This document shows positions 48,422 to 58,442 of a stretch of DNA of 64,000 nt, one piece after another. Position 1 is the first letter of the stretch; the number at the start of each line of letters is the position of its first letter. A model generated the notes under the pieces. It was not told where the DNA came from. It was given only the letters and a program-made list of their open reading frames with translations, and made no database searches. A program made the position numbers and the translations under genes. This DNA comes from Chitinophagales bacterium (GTDB lineage Bacteria; Bacteroidota; Bacteroidia; Chitinophagales; JADIYW01): assembly GCA_023957215.1 (NCBI GenBank), contig JAMLHH010000015.1, forward strand, positions 16,708 to 80,707, read 5' to 3'.

Positions 48422-48872
48422 CGAATACTTTATTTAATTGATAATCTAATTTATTTCCGTTTTGATCTAATTGTATCAGATAATTTTCAGCTACGAAAAA
48501 TTGGTTGTTTCCGTCTTTCCATCCTGAAAGAGTGATTGTTTGTCCATCAGAAGACCACAAAATCTGACCTTTAGCCTCTGTTTTGGTCTGCTGATCTTTA
48601 AATAATTCAAGTTCGTAATCCCCATCTAAATCTAATTCTAATTCTAATTCTACTTGAATTGGTGGTTCGCTTGTTAGAAGTATTTTACCGGTATAAGTTC
48701 CGTGCCAATCCAAAGAATTTTGGGCATTGTGTTCATTTTTAAAAGATGTTTTAGGTTGATTATCGGCGGTATCAATAGCTTGGATATTTGAATTGTCAAC
48801 TTGCTTTTGGTCAGATGTCTGACAAGCAGCAACAAATAAAAAACAAATAATAATGAATAAAATAAGCTTCAT
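48411..48872 (-). CDS. NlpE-like (copper resistance NlpE N-terminal domain) lipoprotein
   Basis: From ATG 48872 the 153-residue protein has a lipoprotein signal (LFVAAC, C17); the frame's farther start at 48911 would put 13 residues before it and weaken it. After a linker comes SLDWHGTYTGKI, the NlpE-type start, and a run of alternating strands (VELELELDLDGDYELELFKD). The CxxC of true NlpE is absent (LLTSEPPIQ in its place). The family activates envelope stress signalling in E. coli; here the role is unknown. It overlaps the META gene. Confidence 0.75.
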   Translation of the reverse strand: MKLILFIIICFLFVAACQTSDQKQVDNSNIQAIDTADNQPKTSFKNEHNAQNSLDWHGTYTGKILLTSEPPIQVELELELDLDGDYELELFKDQQTKTEAKGQILWSSDGQTITLSGWKDGNNQFFVAENYLIQLDQNGNKLDYQLNKVFDED

Positions 48873-48979
48873 TTTTGACTTTGTAAAGATAATATACAAT
48901 AGCTGTACCAATCTCGATGCTTTTCGTTAATAAAATTTATTGATAACAAGAGTTTACAATTGGAACTCGACCAAAATCT

Positions 48980-50179
48980 CTAAGGCAATTCTTTTTCTAT
49001 TGTCGTTAATTGTGTAGAATCACCTGTGTAAATATGTGAAATTAAAATATTGTTCACCCATAGTTCTGTCGCATCGCCACTGATACCCACACCCAGCAAA
49101 TCGCCCTTAAAGGGTTCAAACATCAGATTGTCGATAAACTGACCATTGAGATAAAAATAATAAAATGCATCGACTTTTCGAATGGTGAGTTCATTGTAAA
49201 AGCTCTTATTGATTGAAAGTTTGCTGTTGACCGATGCCATTCCTTTTCCTACTTGACCGATGGATATAATTCCGCTTTCATTTACTTGAAAGACAAAAGC
49301 ATCTTTACTGCTACTACCGCCCCAGTACAATGCCATTTGTCCTTTTTTATTTCCGACTATCATCATTTTGACCCGTATTTCAAAATTTTCATTTGTCGGT
49401 ATATGATAGTAAAAAGGGATGTAATAAGTACCTTTTTGATAAGTTTCTAATTCTAATCTTCCATTTTGCACCCATCTTCTGACAATTTTATTTTGACCCA
49501 AAGACCAATCTTTGTAGTGAATACTGTCATAGACTGCTGTGTCTATTAGTTTGTTGTTTGAAAGTAAAGAATCTGTCACAGCAGGTTTGAAATTTTCATA
49601 ATATAAGGTATCCCGATTATACTTCTCATAATATCTTTCATCCACAAAAGACCAGACAGGTGCTGAAGTATTGGGATTGAAAATTTCGTCTATATAATAA
49701 TCGCGTTTATATTTGGATAAAACATCACCATATAAAACTTCTCCACTGGGTTTCATTATACTGGCATAATTCCCATTGTCTAAGGTATCTTTTTTGTGTC
49801 CACGATCAAGGATGCAATGACAAAGTTCGTGAAAAACCAATTGTTCTCTTGCCATTTTAGACGCTTTCCAGTTGACAGTTGTCGTATCAATATAGATAAT
49901 GGGAGTGTGACCAAAACGCCTTCTACATAGACCGGCGGCTTGTACTTGGGAGGTAAAAATGTTGTATTTATAGGTGATGATTAAATCATCGACAATGAGT
50001 CTTTTTCCTCTTTTAGAAGCTTCGATAATAAAAGAGGAGACAAAAGGTTGCACTTCATTTGGTACTTCATATACTTTTACCCTGCGGTTTTGATTACAGG
50101 AAAGAAATAAAAACAGTATCCCACCTAAGACAAAATAAGGTCTGTAACCCGAAAAAAATCTTAAAAGTGCCTGCATCAA
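48980..50179 (-). CDS. Zincin-type metalloprotease lipoprotein with C-terminal jelly-roll-like region
   Basis: The 399-residue protein has a lipoprotein signal (LFLFLSC, C28). Residues about 40-170 contain the zinc motif FHELCHCILDRGH with H117, E118, H121 and a possible third ligand H128, spaced one residue wider than in metzincins. The C-terminal half (about 225-390) is strand-rich, with FEIRVKMMIVGNKKGQMALYWGG, IISIGQVG and NELTIRKVDAFYYFYLNGQFIDN, resembling concanavalin/LamG-type lectin folds. I know of no characterised relative. It may be a surface protease with a glycan-binding module. Confidence 0.7.
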   Translation of the reverse strand: MMQALLRFFSGYRPYFVLGGILFLFLSCNQNRRVKVYEVPNEVQPFVSSFIIEASKRGKRLIVDDLIITYKYNIFTSQVQAAGLCRRRFGHTPIIYIDTTTVNWKASKMAREQLVFHELCHCILDRGHKKDTLDNGNYASIMKPSGEVLYGDVLSKYKRDYYIDEIFNPNTSAPVWSFVDERYYEKYNRDTLYYENFKPAVTDSLLSNNKLIDTAVYDSIHYKDWSLGQNKIVRRWVQNGRLELETYQKGTYYIPFYYHIPTNENFEIRVKMMIVGNKKGQMALYWGGSSSKDAFVFQVNESGIISIGQVGKGMASVNSKLSINKSFYNELTIRKVDAFYYFYLNGQFIDNLMFEPFKGDLLGVGISGDATELWVNNILISHIYTGDSTQLTTIEKELP

Positions 50180-50285
50180 AAAAACTTATATATAGATTTC
50201 TACAAAAAACGTACTATTCGTTGCTTTTTATAGAACGTATATTGCAATAACAAGCTTTATTTGAATTTGGTTGAGTAAAGTCTTT

Positions 50286-50948
50286 TTAAAAGACTTTGAA
50301 ATCTGAACCATCTCCCGGGAAAAATTGCGGATAGTGTTTGCGCATATTCATCACATACATATCATGTGGCACATCGTGACAAGTGCCGTGATCTTGGATG
50401 TATTCCATGAACTCGCGACCATCGGGAGAAAACTCTTGAAAAATAGAATCGTCTATCCCATTAAAATCCAAAGGTTGAACCCCTGTTTTTTCACATAATT
50501 CTTTATTGAAAGCAGGAGTAGCTTTCACCCACTTTCCGTTGAGGTACACTTCACTACAAGCATGATAAGTTAATACGTCTGTTTTTAAGAGCTGTGTATA
50601 TCTTTCTACTCCAATATGATTTCTGACATCAAAAAAATGAAAACGACTCGGAATGCCCAATACCCTCAATGTAGCATTGTATAGACAAGCTTTTTCGGTA
50701 CAATAACCCATCTTTTTCTCTCTGTGAAGAAGAGTACTTGCCTTTAATTCTTTATGTTTCAAGCTGATATTGTATGGATTATACCAAAACTCATCCCGAA
50801 CGGCATAGTATAATTTTACGGCTTGCTGTACAGGGTCTTTTTCATCACCTACGATTCTTTTTGTATAACTGATTACATCAGGATGATCGCTATCTATAAA
50901 ATAAGTAGGTAAAAGATAAATCTCCATACCTAAGTTTAATTCTTTCAT
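50286..50948 (-). CDS. Transglutaminase-like domain protein
   Basis: The 220-residue protein lacks a signal peptide. The transglutaminase-like core has the catalytic Cys in KMGYCTEKACLYNATLRVLGIPSRF, the His in TYHACSEVYLNGKWVKATPAF. Microbial members are proteases or peptide-bond hydrolases as often as cross-linking enzymes. No neighbour points to a substrate. Monocistronic, divergent from ftsX. Confidence 0.88.
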   Translation of the reverse strand: MKELNLGMEIYLLPTYFIDSDHPDVISYTKRIVGDEKDPVQQAVKLYYAVRDEFWYNPYNISLKHKELKASTLLHREKKMGYCTEKACLYNATLRVLGIPSRFHFFDVRNHIGVERYTQLLKTDVLTYHACSEVYLNGKWVKATPAFNKELCEKTGVQPLDFNGIDDSIFQEFSPDGREFMEYIQDHGTCHDVPHDMYVMNMRKHYPQFFPGDGSDFKVF

Positions 50949-51116
50949 GTCTGCGAAGATAAATTTTCTTTGTTTGCTAAAATAGTTAAAAGAAATAAGT
51001 AGCCCAAAATATTATATCGTGAAAGTATTTTTATAAAACCTGAATCTATCCTTATATTTACGGTTTATAAATAATAAATTTTATTATTTACAGTTTAAAG
51101 ATTATAAAATCCATTT

Positions 51117-51995
51117 ATGTCAGACAAACAAGGTAAACAATCATCCCAAAAGTCGAGGACTTCATTCAGATATGTAATTATCAGCGTGACACTGATACTT
51201 TTTTTGGTGGGAAGCCTTTTTATGCTCTTTTTTGGAATCAATAAAGCTTTGATACAAATAAAAGAAAGTATAGAAATTGAAGTAGAGCTCAATAGGGATA
51301 TTACACAAGGAGGAATAGATTCTGTAAAAACAGCTTTGTTGACCAAAGAGTATATCAAATCCATGAATTTTGTCAGCAAAGAAGATGCAATTAAAAATTT
51401 TGAAAAAGAACTCAATCAAAACATAGAAGACATTGCCGGATTTAATCCTTTATATGATGCATATCTTTTAACGATTAAAAATGAATATTCCGTACCGGAC
51501 TCTATCAAATTAGTCAAAAGTGATTTGATGGCTATCGGCGGAGTGAAAAATATCAATTATTCCAATGCGGCTTTAGAACTTGTCAATGCTAATTTGAAAA
51601 AAGTAAGTACGGTAGGAATCATCGTCATTCTGATACTTTTAATCATTGCATATTCATTGATAGACAATACGATACGATTGATGATGTACTCAAAACGGTT
51701 TACCATTAGAACGATGCAGTTGATAGGGGCTACAAAATGGTTTATTGTCAAACCGATGGTGGGCAAGGGTACGCTGTCAGGTCTGTTTAGCGGAATAATA
51801 GCGATACTTTTAATAGGTGGTGGTGTTTATTATCTGCAATACAAATACAGCTTGCTCAATATCCAGCAAAGTGATTATCTCTATTTGGGTTTGGCGGCAT
51901 TGGCACTGATAGTTATAGGTTTGGTGATTTGTTTTGTCAGTACCTATTTCTCGGTCAATAAGTATTTGAAAACGAAATTGGATGAACTGTACTAA
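51117..51995 (+). CDS. ftsX: Cell division protein FtsX
   Basis: The 292-residue protein has four membrane helices (about 22-45, 165-185, 220-240 and 260-282) with a large extracytoplasmic loop after the first, as in FtsX. It resembles the Bacteroidota version in SKEDAIKNFEKELNQ, MMYSKRFTIRTMQLIGATKWFI. FtsX with FtsE activates peptidoglycan hydrolases at the septum. ftsE is not adjacent. The DUF3098 gene and uppP follow on the same strand. Confidence 0.92.
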   Translation: MSDKQGKQSSQKSRTSFRYVIISVTLILFLVGSLFMLFFGINKALIQIKESIEIEVELNRDITQGGIDSVKTALLTKEYIKSMNFVSKEDAIKNFEKELNQNIEDIAGFNPLYDAYLLTIKNEYSVPDSIKLVKSDLMAIGGVKNINYSNAALELVNANLKKVSTVGIIVILILLIIAYSLIDNTIRLMMYSKRFTIRTMQLIGATKWFIVKPMVGKGTLSGLFSGIIAILLIGGGVYYLQYKYSLLNIQQSDYLYLGLAALALIVIGLVICFVSTYFSVNKYLKTKLDELY

Positions 51996-52075
51996 TCAGT
52001 TATAATATTCAAATTTTTAAAAGAGACATTGACCGGAAATCTTCTTTCATAATTTTTATTTACTTTTGTTGGGAA

Positions 52076-52393
52076 ATGGCAAAGAAAACAAATACAACTA
52101 CAAAAAATGTCGTCAAAGGGAAAAACTCTTTAGAACGATTGATCAATAGAATACCGAGAGGTGAAGGAGCTATTCTTTTTAATAAAACCAACTATATTCT
52201 GATGGGAATAGGTGTACTTTTGATAGTATTGGGCTTTATTTTGATGGCAGGCAAGGCTAATCCTGATCCGACTATATTTGATGTAGAGAAAATCTATTCT
52301 ACCCGACGTATTTCTGTTGCACCGGCCGTTGTATTACTTGGTTTTGTAGTGGAAATTTTTGCCATTATGAAAAGACCCTCTGAACAAGCATAA
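52076..52393 (+). CDS. DUF3098 membrane protein
   Basis: The 105-residue protein has a basic N-terminus and two hydrophobic segments (about 42-62 and 80-98) with the family motif FNKTNYILMGIGVLLIVLGFILMAG, here shown in part. It is conserved in Bacteroidota between ftsX and uppP, so a role in envelope growth is likely. uppP starts 5 bases later. A TACTTTTG sequence (52061-52068) ends only 8 bases before the ATG, which would give a nearly leaderless mRNA if used. Confidence 0.85.
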   Translation: MAKKTNTTTKNVVKGKNSLERLINRIPRGEGAILFNKTNYILMGIGVLLIVLGFILMAGKANPDPTIFDVEKIYSTRRISVAPAVVLLGFVVEIFAIMKRPSEQA

Positions 52394-52398
52394 ACATC

Positions 52399-53223
52399 AT
52401 GTCTTATTTTCAAGCTATCCTTCTTGCAATAGTAGAAGGTTTCACTGAGTATTTACCTATCTCATCTACCGCACACATTGGTTTTACAGCCACTTTATTG
52501 GGAATGGAGGAAACCGAGTTTTTGAAAATGTTTCAGATTTCTATTCAATTAGGAGCTATTTTATCGGTAGTCGTTTTGTACTGGAGGAAATTCTTTGACT
52601 TTTCCAATCTCAATTTTTATTACAAATTAGCTATTGCAGTCATACCGGCTTTGTTTTTTGGTTTTTTGTTTGATGATAAAATAGAAGCTGTACTAGGAAA
52701 TCAAATAGCTATTTCCACGGTTTTGGTTTTAGGCGGTATCGTATTATTATTTGTGGACAAATGGTTTCAGCATCCTCAAATCCACGATGAAAAAGAAGTC
52801 ACCTTTGTAAAAGCTTTGAAGATTGGTTTTTGGCAATGTCTGGCCATGATGCCGGGGACAAGTCGGTCTGCCGCATCTATTATCGGAGGGATGAGCGAAA
52901 AACTCAGTAGAAAAGCTGCTGCCGAATTTTCGTTTTTCTTGGCTGTGCCGACCATGTTGGCAGCTACAGGGTATTCTGTCGTTTTAAAAACATGGGGGAA
53001 AGGTACACTACATGAAATGAAAGGCTACGAGATGATTTTACAAGATAGTAACCATATTGTCTTGTTTTTGATAGGAAATGTGGTTGCCTTTATAATTGGA
53101 ATGATTGCCATCAAATCTTTTATCGCTTTATTGACAAAATACGGTTTCAAATTTTGGGGATATTACCGTATTATTATAGGTATTGTCCTGCTCATCTATT
53201 TTTGGAATCAACCTCAACCATAA
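52399..53223 (+). CDS. uppP: Undecaprenyl-diphosphate phosphatase
   Basis: The 274-residue polytopic protein has the two UppP signature regions: IVEGFTEYLPISSTAHI near residues 11-27 and MMPGTSRSAASIIGG near 150-165, which carry the catalytic residues. It recycles the C55 lipid carrier for peptidoglycan synthesis at the inner membrane. It lies 5 bases after the DUF3098 gene and 35 bases before truB, within a long same-strand run. Confidence 0.95.
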   Translation: MSYFQAILLAIVEGFTEYLPISSTAHIGFTATLLGMEETEFLKMFQISIQLGAILSVVVLYWRKFFDFSNLNFYYKLAIAVIPALFFGFLFDDKIEAVLGNQIAISTVLVLGGIVLLFVDKWFQHPQIHDEKEVTFVKALKIGFWQCLAMMPGTSRSAASIIGGMSEKLSRKAAAEFSFFLAVPTMLAATGYSVVLKTWGKGTLHEMKGYEMILQDSNHIVLFLIGNVVAFIIGMIAIKSFIALLTKYGFKFWGYYRIIIGIVLLIYFWNQPQP

Positions 53224-53258
53224 TTCATTAGAAACTATCAATTTTAAGCACTCATTTA

Positions 53259-53963
53259 GTGAGCAAAGAATCATATATTGAATCGTTACAAGAAGGTCAA
53301 ACTTTTCTCATAGACAAAGACTTGGATTGGACATCTTTTGATGTGGTCAATAAAATCAAGTTTACGCTCAAAAGACATATCAAAAAGTTAAAGGTGGGAC
53401 ACGCCGGAACTTTGGATCCCAAAGCTACCGGACTTTTGATAGTGTGTACCGGAAAAAACACTAAGAAAATCACTGAAATTCAAGATTGCTATAAAATTTA
53501 TACCGGCAGTTTTTATTTGGGAGCCACAACACCTTGTTTTGATACGGAAATGCCTGTCAATCAGACTTTTGACATTTCACATATCACAGAGAAAGAAATA
53601 TTTCAAACAGTAGAGCTTTTTAAGGGGAAAATCTCCCAAATCCCTCCGATACATTCTGCCATCAAGGTAGATGGAAGTTCGGCTTACCACAAAGCGAGAA
53701 AAGGAGAGGAGATACAACTCAAAAGTAGAGAAATAGAAATCTATGACTTTGAAATTATCCGGATAGAGTTGCCGTTTATCCATTTTAAAATAAAATGCAG
53801 CAAAGGCACTTATATCAGAAGTATAGCCAATGACTTTGGGGAAGCGATGAATAATGGAGCTTATTTGGCGTCACTCCGTAGAGAAGCCATTGGTGAGTAT
53901 TCTGTAACAGATGCTTTGAAAATTGATGAATTAATTCGTAATATGCAATCCATAATTGCTTAG
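53259..53963 (+). CDS. truB: tRNA pseudouridine(55) synthase
   Basis: The 234-residue protein uses a GTG start. It has the TruB motif HAGTLDPKATGLL with the catalytic Asp, plus TSFDVVNKIK, IPPIHSAIKVDGSSAYHKAR and KCSKGTYIRSIANDFG. It isomerises U55 in the T loop of tRNAs. ribF begins 4 bases after its stop codon. Confidence 0.95.
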   Translation: MSKESYIESLQEGQTFLIDKDLDWTSFDVVNKIKFTLKRHIKKLKVGHAGTLDPKATGLLIVCTGKNTKKITEIQDCYKIYTGSFYLGATTPCFDTEMPVNQTFDISHITEKEIFQTVELFKGKISQIPPIHSAIKVDGSSAYHKARKGEEIQLKSREIEIYDFEIIRIELPFIHFKIKCSKGTYIRSIANDFGEAMNNGAYLASLRREAIGEYSVTDALKIDELIRNMQSIIA

Positions 53964-53967
53964 CAGT

Positions 53968-54894
53968 ATGAAAATATTTAAGGGAATACAGCAAGAATTT
54001 AATTTTAAGAATCCTGTTTTGACAATAGGTACTTATGATGGTGTGCATCTTGGTCATCAAGCAATTATACAGCGAATCAACGAACTTGCAAAAGAAAGAG
54101 GTGGTGAAAGTGTCTTGCTGACCTTTGACCCACATCCAAGAATAGTACTTTTTCCCGAGAAAAAGATGAAGCTGATATCCACCATAGACGAGAAAATTCG
54201 TTTATTTGAAAGCTTTGGTTTGGACAATTTGATTATTACTCCTTTTTCCAAAGATTTTGCCTCTACTGAAGCCAAGGATTATGTCAAAGATGTATTGGTC
54301 AAATATATCAAACCTTCCATTATCGTGATAGGTTATGATCATAAATTCGGGAATGGCAGACAAGGTGATATTCATTTGTTGAGAGATTTGAGTGAAGAAT
54401 TTCATTATCAGGTAGATGAGATTTCTGCACAGACGATAGATGAGATTTCTGTCAGTTCGACTAAAGTTAGAAAAGCATTGATGGAAGCCGATATCAAAGA
54501 AGCCAACAAATTGCTCGCTCATCCATTTATGATAGAAGGAGTTGTTGTCAAAGGTGATCAATTAGGTAGAACATTGGGTTTCCCCACTGCCAATGTAGAA
54601 ATAGGAGATGACTATAAATTGATTCCGCCGGCGGGAGTTTATGCGGTATGGGTATATATCCAAGGTGAAAAATACAAAGGAGCACTCAGTATCGGACATC
54701 GACCTACCATAGAAAACAACGGCAATTTGAGAATTGAGGTCTATATTTTAGACTTTGATAGAAATATCTATGGCGAAGAAATCAGATTGGTATTTGAAGA
54801 TTATATCCGTGCGGACAAAAAATTTGATAGTATTGACTTAATGACGAAGCAGATTCACAAAGATGTGGAGGAAGTTAGACGGGTTTTGTCTTAG
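53968..54894 (+). CDS. ribF: Bifunctional riboflavin kinase/FAD synthetase
   Basis: From ATG 53968 the protein has 308 residues; an earlier TTG at 53956 would overlap truB. The N-terminal FAD synthetase part has the nucleotidyltransferase motif TIGTYDGVHLGHQAII and ISVSSTKVRKAL, and the C-terminal riboflavin kinase part has GDQLGRTLGFPTANVE and a GAL(S)IGHRPT motif. It makes FMN and FAD. Placement after truB is common in bacteria. The window's flavoproteins (Mqo, EtfAB) depend on its products. Confidence 0.95.
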   Translation: MKIFKGIQQEFNFKNPVLTIGTYDGVHLGHQAIIQRINELAKERGGESVLLTFDPHPRIVLFPEKKMKLISTIDEKIRLFESFGLDNLIITPFSKDFASTEAKDYVKDVLVKYIKPSIIVIGYDHKFGNGRQGDIHLLRDLSEEFHYQVDEISAQTIDEISVSSTKVRKALMEADIKEANKLLAHPFMIEGVVVKGDQLGRTLGFPTANVEIGDDYKLIPPAGVYAVWVYIQGEKYKGALSIGHRPTIENNGNLRIEVYILDFDRNIYGEEIRLVFEDYIRADKKFDSIDLMTKQIHKDVEEVRRVLS

Positions 54895-54926
54895 GATTAA
54901 AAATTTTGTTCTGACTGTCATTGAAT

Positions 54927-56297
54927 TTATTTTGCTTTGATACACATGACAACAGCTTCTTGAGTTGTATCGGTAATTTTGAAACGATCATCCATGCGGT
55001 GGCCTACTACCCAAATGATTTTATTACCTGATTTGAGAATGGGCGTTCGCTCTCGCACGGCGACAGGTATTGTAGTATCTTTAAAGTATTTTGAAAGCTT
55101 TTTCTTGCCGGGCTTTTTAGGATGGACCGGTTTTCCCATGCCGAAAGGATAAAAATAATCACCGACTTGAGGATAGGTTATTAATAAAGGCAAATCAATT
55201 TTTGCCGCATCAAAATATGCATATCGTTCTGATTTTTTGATACTGAGCTTTTGAATGGGAACTTGTCTGACAGAAATTTTATACTCGTTGAAAATAATAT
55301 TTCTAGGTAGCTTATCAAAACTGAGTAAAGAAGCAAGCAATGTGTCATTGGGTAAAATATAAAACTTTTTCTTATCAAGAATAAAACGGTAGTTTTTAGA
55401 AAAAAACTGCTGACCGGAGGCATTTTGCTTTTTATTACCTTGTACCGTGAGTATGAGTTCTTCGATTTGTTTTTTACTCAGGCCAAAAGGTGTCAATAAT
55501 TCGTGAAATAGTGTATTGCAAGCCGGATGATATAATAGATAATGAAAATGCAATTCGTGTCCTTCTTTCCAAGGTTTTAGAATTTTGGTTTTAATTTTTT
55601 CTATTTGTTGGCTATACAGAATTTCACTTTCTACCATCCTTTGTGAGAAATCTGATATCTCCTGTAAATAGTTAGTATTGATATTTTTGAATAATGGACT
55701 AATTTGGTTTCTGATAAAATTGCGTTTGTAGTCGTCTGTTTCATTCGAACTATCATCATGATAAGGAATTTTATTATCCTGAATATATTGATTGATGACA
55801 CTTCGAGAAGTTTTAAGTAAAGGGCGGATTATCTTATCATTTTTCTCCTGCATTCCTTTCAATCCGTGTATGCCGGTTCCTTGTAGAAGATTTAAGAGTA
55901 TGGTTTCGAGTTGGTCGTCTTGATGATGAGCGACAGCAATCAGGTGCAATTTTTTTTCTTTTCTTATTTTTTCAAAAAAATCATATCGCAATTGACGAGC
56001 CGCCATCTCTATGGAAATATGATGAGACTTGGCATAATCTTCGGTTTGGAAAGAAGCTGAATGAAAAGGTATCTGATGTTGTCCGCAATAATTTTTTACA
56101 AACTGTTCTTCTTCATCAGATTCTTTGCCTCTCAAATTAAAATTACAGTGTGCCACTTCAATATTTTTAAACTTACAATGAATCATAGCGAAGAGTAATG
56201 CCATAGAATCTCTACCGCCACTGCAAGCTATTAAAATAGGTGTCTTGTGGTTGAAAATTTTGGATGACAGTAAGATGTTTTCTATGTTACTTTGCAT
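54927..56297 (-). CDS. tilS: tRNA(Ile)-lysidine synthase
   Basis: The 456-residue protein has the PP-loop ILIACSGGRDSMALLFAM near residues 20-37, then HHQDDQLETILLNLLQGTGIHGL, and C-terminal TilS domains with GKPVHPKKPGKKKLSKYFKD. TilS adds lysine to C34 of tRNA-Ile(CAU), changing its codon reading. It converges on ribF with a 32-base gap. Confidence 0.95.
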   Translation of the reverse strand: MQSNIENILLSSKIFNHKTPILIACSGGRDSMALLFAMIHCKFKNIEVAHCNFNLRGKESDEEEQFVKNYCGQHQIPFHSASFQTEDYAKSHHISIEMAARQLRYDFFEKIRKEKKLHLIAVAHHQDDQLETILLNLLQGTGIHGLKGMQEKNDKIIRPLLKTSRSVINQYIQDNKIPYHDDSSNETDDYKRNFIRNQISPLFKNINTNYLQEISDFSQRMVESEILYSQQIEKIKTKILKPWKEGHELHFHYLLYHPACNTLFHELLTPFGLSKKQIEELILTVQGNKKQNASGQQFFSKNYRFILDKKKFYILPNDTLLASLLSFDKLPRNIIFNEYKISVRQVPIQKLSIKKSERYAYFDAAKIDLPLLITYPQVGDYFYPFGMGKPVHPKKPGKKKLSKYFKDTTIPVAVRERTPILKSGNKIIWVVGHRMDDRFKITDTTQEAVVMCIKAK

Positions 56298-56692
56298 TAA
56301 ATAATTTTTAAGGATATTACTCTATGAAACCGATAAACCGAAAGTCATTATAAAAAGACAAAAGTACATGATGGAGTTGATTTTAGGAGGTTTATAAATC
56401 TATTTATTTTTAGCAGATGTTATATGTGGCTGATAATTAATACCGTATGAAATAAATTCTATAAAAATTTATTAGGATATTCTTTCAATTTATTTAGCTT
56501 AAACTTTATATAATATAAAACTCTCAACGAAAGTGTTTTTTTATCTGTTGATTCTTATGATGAAAGGGGTATTTTTTTCAACAATAAGTTGCTTTATAGT
56601 CATTTAATGGTCTGGAAGCCCAATATCATTATAATAAATAATTAAAAATGTATATTTTCGCACGAACAAAAAATTTAAAACAATTCTAAATT
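56298..56692. other. Intergenic region between tilS and etfB
   Basis: This 395-base AT-rich gap lies between divergent genes and must hold both promoters. TATATTTTCG at 56650-56659 is a near match to the -7 box of etfB. I see no RNA gene or repeat. Confidence 0.4.
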
Positions 56693-57439
56693 ATGAAATT
56701 CTTAGTATGTATTAGTTTAGTGCCGGATACGACTACAAAAATTTCTTTTGTAGATAACGACACTAAATTTAACAATGATAGAGTACAGTGGATTTTGAAT
56801 CCTGCTGACTCTTGGTATGCGCTCGGTCGCGCAGTAGAGTTGAGAGATGCTATCGGTGGAAGTACTGTAACTGTTGTCAACGTGGGTGGCGCTGATAATG
56901 ATCAAGTCATCCGTAAAGCTTTAGCAATTGGTGCTGATGATGCTATCCGTATCAATACAACTGATGATTTGGATTCTTTTGGAATCGCTTCTAATATAGC
57001 TGCGGTAGCTAAAGATGGCGCTTATGACGTTATTCTTTTGGGTAATGAAACTATCAGTCACAATAGCTCAAGCGTTGGTGGTATGTTAGCAGAATTATTA
57101 GACTTGCCATTTGTCTCTTATGGTGAAAAATTAGATATTAACGGTTCTACAGCTACTATTGAAAGAACTATTGAGGGTGGTACAGAAACTGTTGAAGTTG
57201 CTACACCATTTGTCCTCAGTGCTGCAAAAGGTATGGCTGAAGAAAAAATTCCGAATATGAAAGGAATTATGTCAGCAAGAACAAAACCTTTGAAAGTAGT
57301 AGAGCCTCAAAGTGTTGCTACTCAAACAACAGTGGTTAAATATGAGTTACCACCTGCAAAAGCAGATGTGAAACTTATCGATCCTGAAAATATGGACGAG
57401 TTAGTAAATTTATTACATAACGAAGCAAAAGTGATATAA
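56693..57439 (+). CDS. etfB: Electron transfer flavoprotein subunit beta
   Basis: The 248-residue protein is the typical EtfB: VCISLVPDTTTKISF at the start, WILNPADSWYALGRAVELRD, VNVGGADNDQVIRKALAIGADDAIRI and LLGNETISHNSSSVGGMLAELLDLPFV, then a C-terminal arm. With EtfA it carries electrons from acyl-CoA dehydrogenases to the quinone pool. etfA follows after 1 base. Codon use is biased toward frequent codons, suggesting high expression. Confidence 0.96.
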   Translation: MKFLVCISLVPDTTTKISFVDNDTKFNNDRVQWILNPADSWYALGRAVELRDAIGGSTVTVVNVGGADNDQVIRKALAIGADDAIRINTTDDLDSFGIASNIAAVAKDGAYDVILLGNETISHNSSSVGGMLAELLDLPFVSYGEKLDINGSTATIERTIEGGTETVEVATPFVLSAAKGMAEEKIPNMKGIMSARTKPLKVVEPQSVATQTTVVKYELPPAKADVKLIDPENMDELVNLLHNEAKVI

Positions 57440-57440
57440 A

Positions 57441-58418
57441 ATGTCAGTATTATATTATATAGATACATTAGGCGGCGATGTTAAAAAAAGTAGCCATGAG
57501 ATCGCATCTTATGCAGCAGCCGTCGCAAATCAATTGGGTACAGAGGCGATTGGTGTCGCTTTAGGTTCTGCTTCAAATACAGATTTGGCTGCACTTGGTG
57601 AATTTGGTGCAACAAAAGTTTTACATATTGCAGATGCAGGTTTGGATAATTTTGATTCAGGAACACATGCATCAGCTTTAGCAGAATTGGCAAAAGCAAA
57701 TGGTGCTAATGTTGTCGTTTTTTCTCAAAGTTCAAGAGCAAAAGCCGTCGCACCAAGGTTAGCTGTCAAGTTAGAAGCTGGTTATGTATCCGGTGCTGTA
57801 AGTGTACCTGAAACTGCTAACGGATTTGTAGTGAAAAAATCTGCATATTCAGGTAAAGCGTTTGCGAATGTTCAAATTAATACAGAAAATAAAATTATCG
57901 GTTTGGCGTCTAACTCTTACGGTGCAAAAGCCGGTGCAGGTTCTGCAACTGTTGAGGCTACAAGTGCAAACGTTGCTGCCGGTAAAGTAAATATTGTGAA
58001 AACAAATACGGATTCTGATGCAGCCGGTGGTATGGTTCCGCTTCCTGAAGCCGAATTAGTAGTTTCTGCCGGTCGTGGTTTGAAGGGTCCTGAAAACTGG
58101 GGTATCATCGAAGATTTAGCAGCAGCATTAGGTGCTACTACTGCTTGTTCTCGTCCGGTAGCTGATTCAGGTTGGAGACCTCATCACGAACACGTTGGAC
58201 AAACAGGTGTGGCGATTCACCCTAATTTGTACATCGCAATTGGTATTTCCGGTGCTATCCAACACTTAGCCGGTGTCAACCAATCAAAAGTAATAGTAGT
58301 CATCAACAAAGATCCTGAAGCTCCTTTCTTCAAAGCAGCTGATTATGGTGTAGTAGGTGACGCTTTTGAAGTGATACCAAGATTAACCGAAGCAGTTAAG
58401 AAATTTAAGCAAGGATAA
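57441..58418 (+). CDS. etfA: Electron transfer flavoprotein subunit alpha
   Basis: The 325-residue protein has the EtfA FAD-binding C-terminal domain: SAGRGLKGPENWGII, TACSRPVADSGW, HEHVGQTGVAIHPNLYIAIGISGAIQHLAG (in parts), and INKDPEAPFFKAADYGVVGD. It forms the heterodimer with EtfB. A strong terminator follows, so etfBA is a closed two-gene operon. Confidence 0.96.
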   Translation: MSVLYYIDTLGGDVKKSSHEIASYAAAVANQLGTEAIGVALGSASNTDLAALGEFGATKVLHIADAGLDNFDSGTHASALAELAKANGANVVVFSQSSRAKAVAPRLAVKLEAGYVSGAVSVPETANGFVVKKSAYSGKAFANVQINTENKIIGLASNSYGAKAGAGSATVEATSANVAAGKVNIVKTNTDSDAAGGMVPLPEAELVVSAGRGLKGPENWGIIEDLAAALGATTACSRPVADSGWRPHHEHVGQTGVAIHPNLYIAIGISGAIQHLAGVNQSKVIVVINKDPEAPFFKAADYGVVGDAFEVIPRLTEAVKKFKQG

Positions 58419-58442
58419 TCTAAATCCAAGCTTACTTTATAT

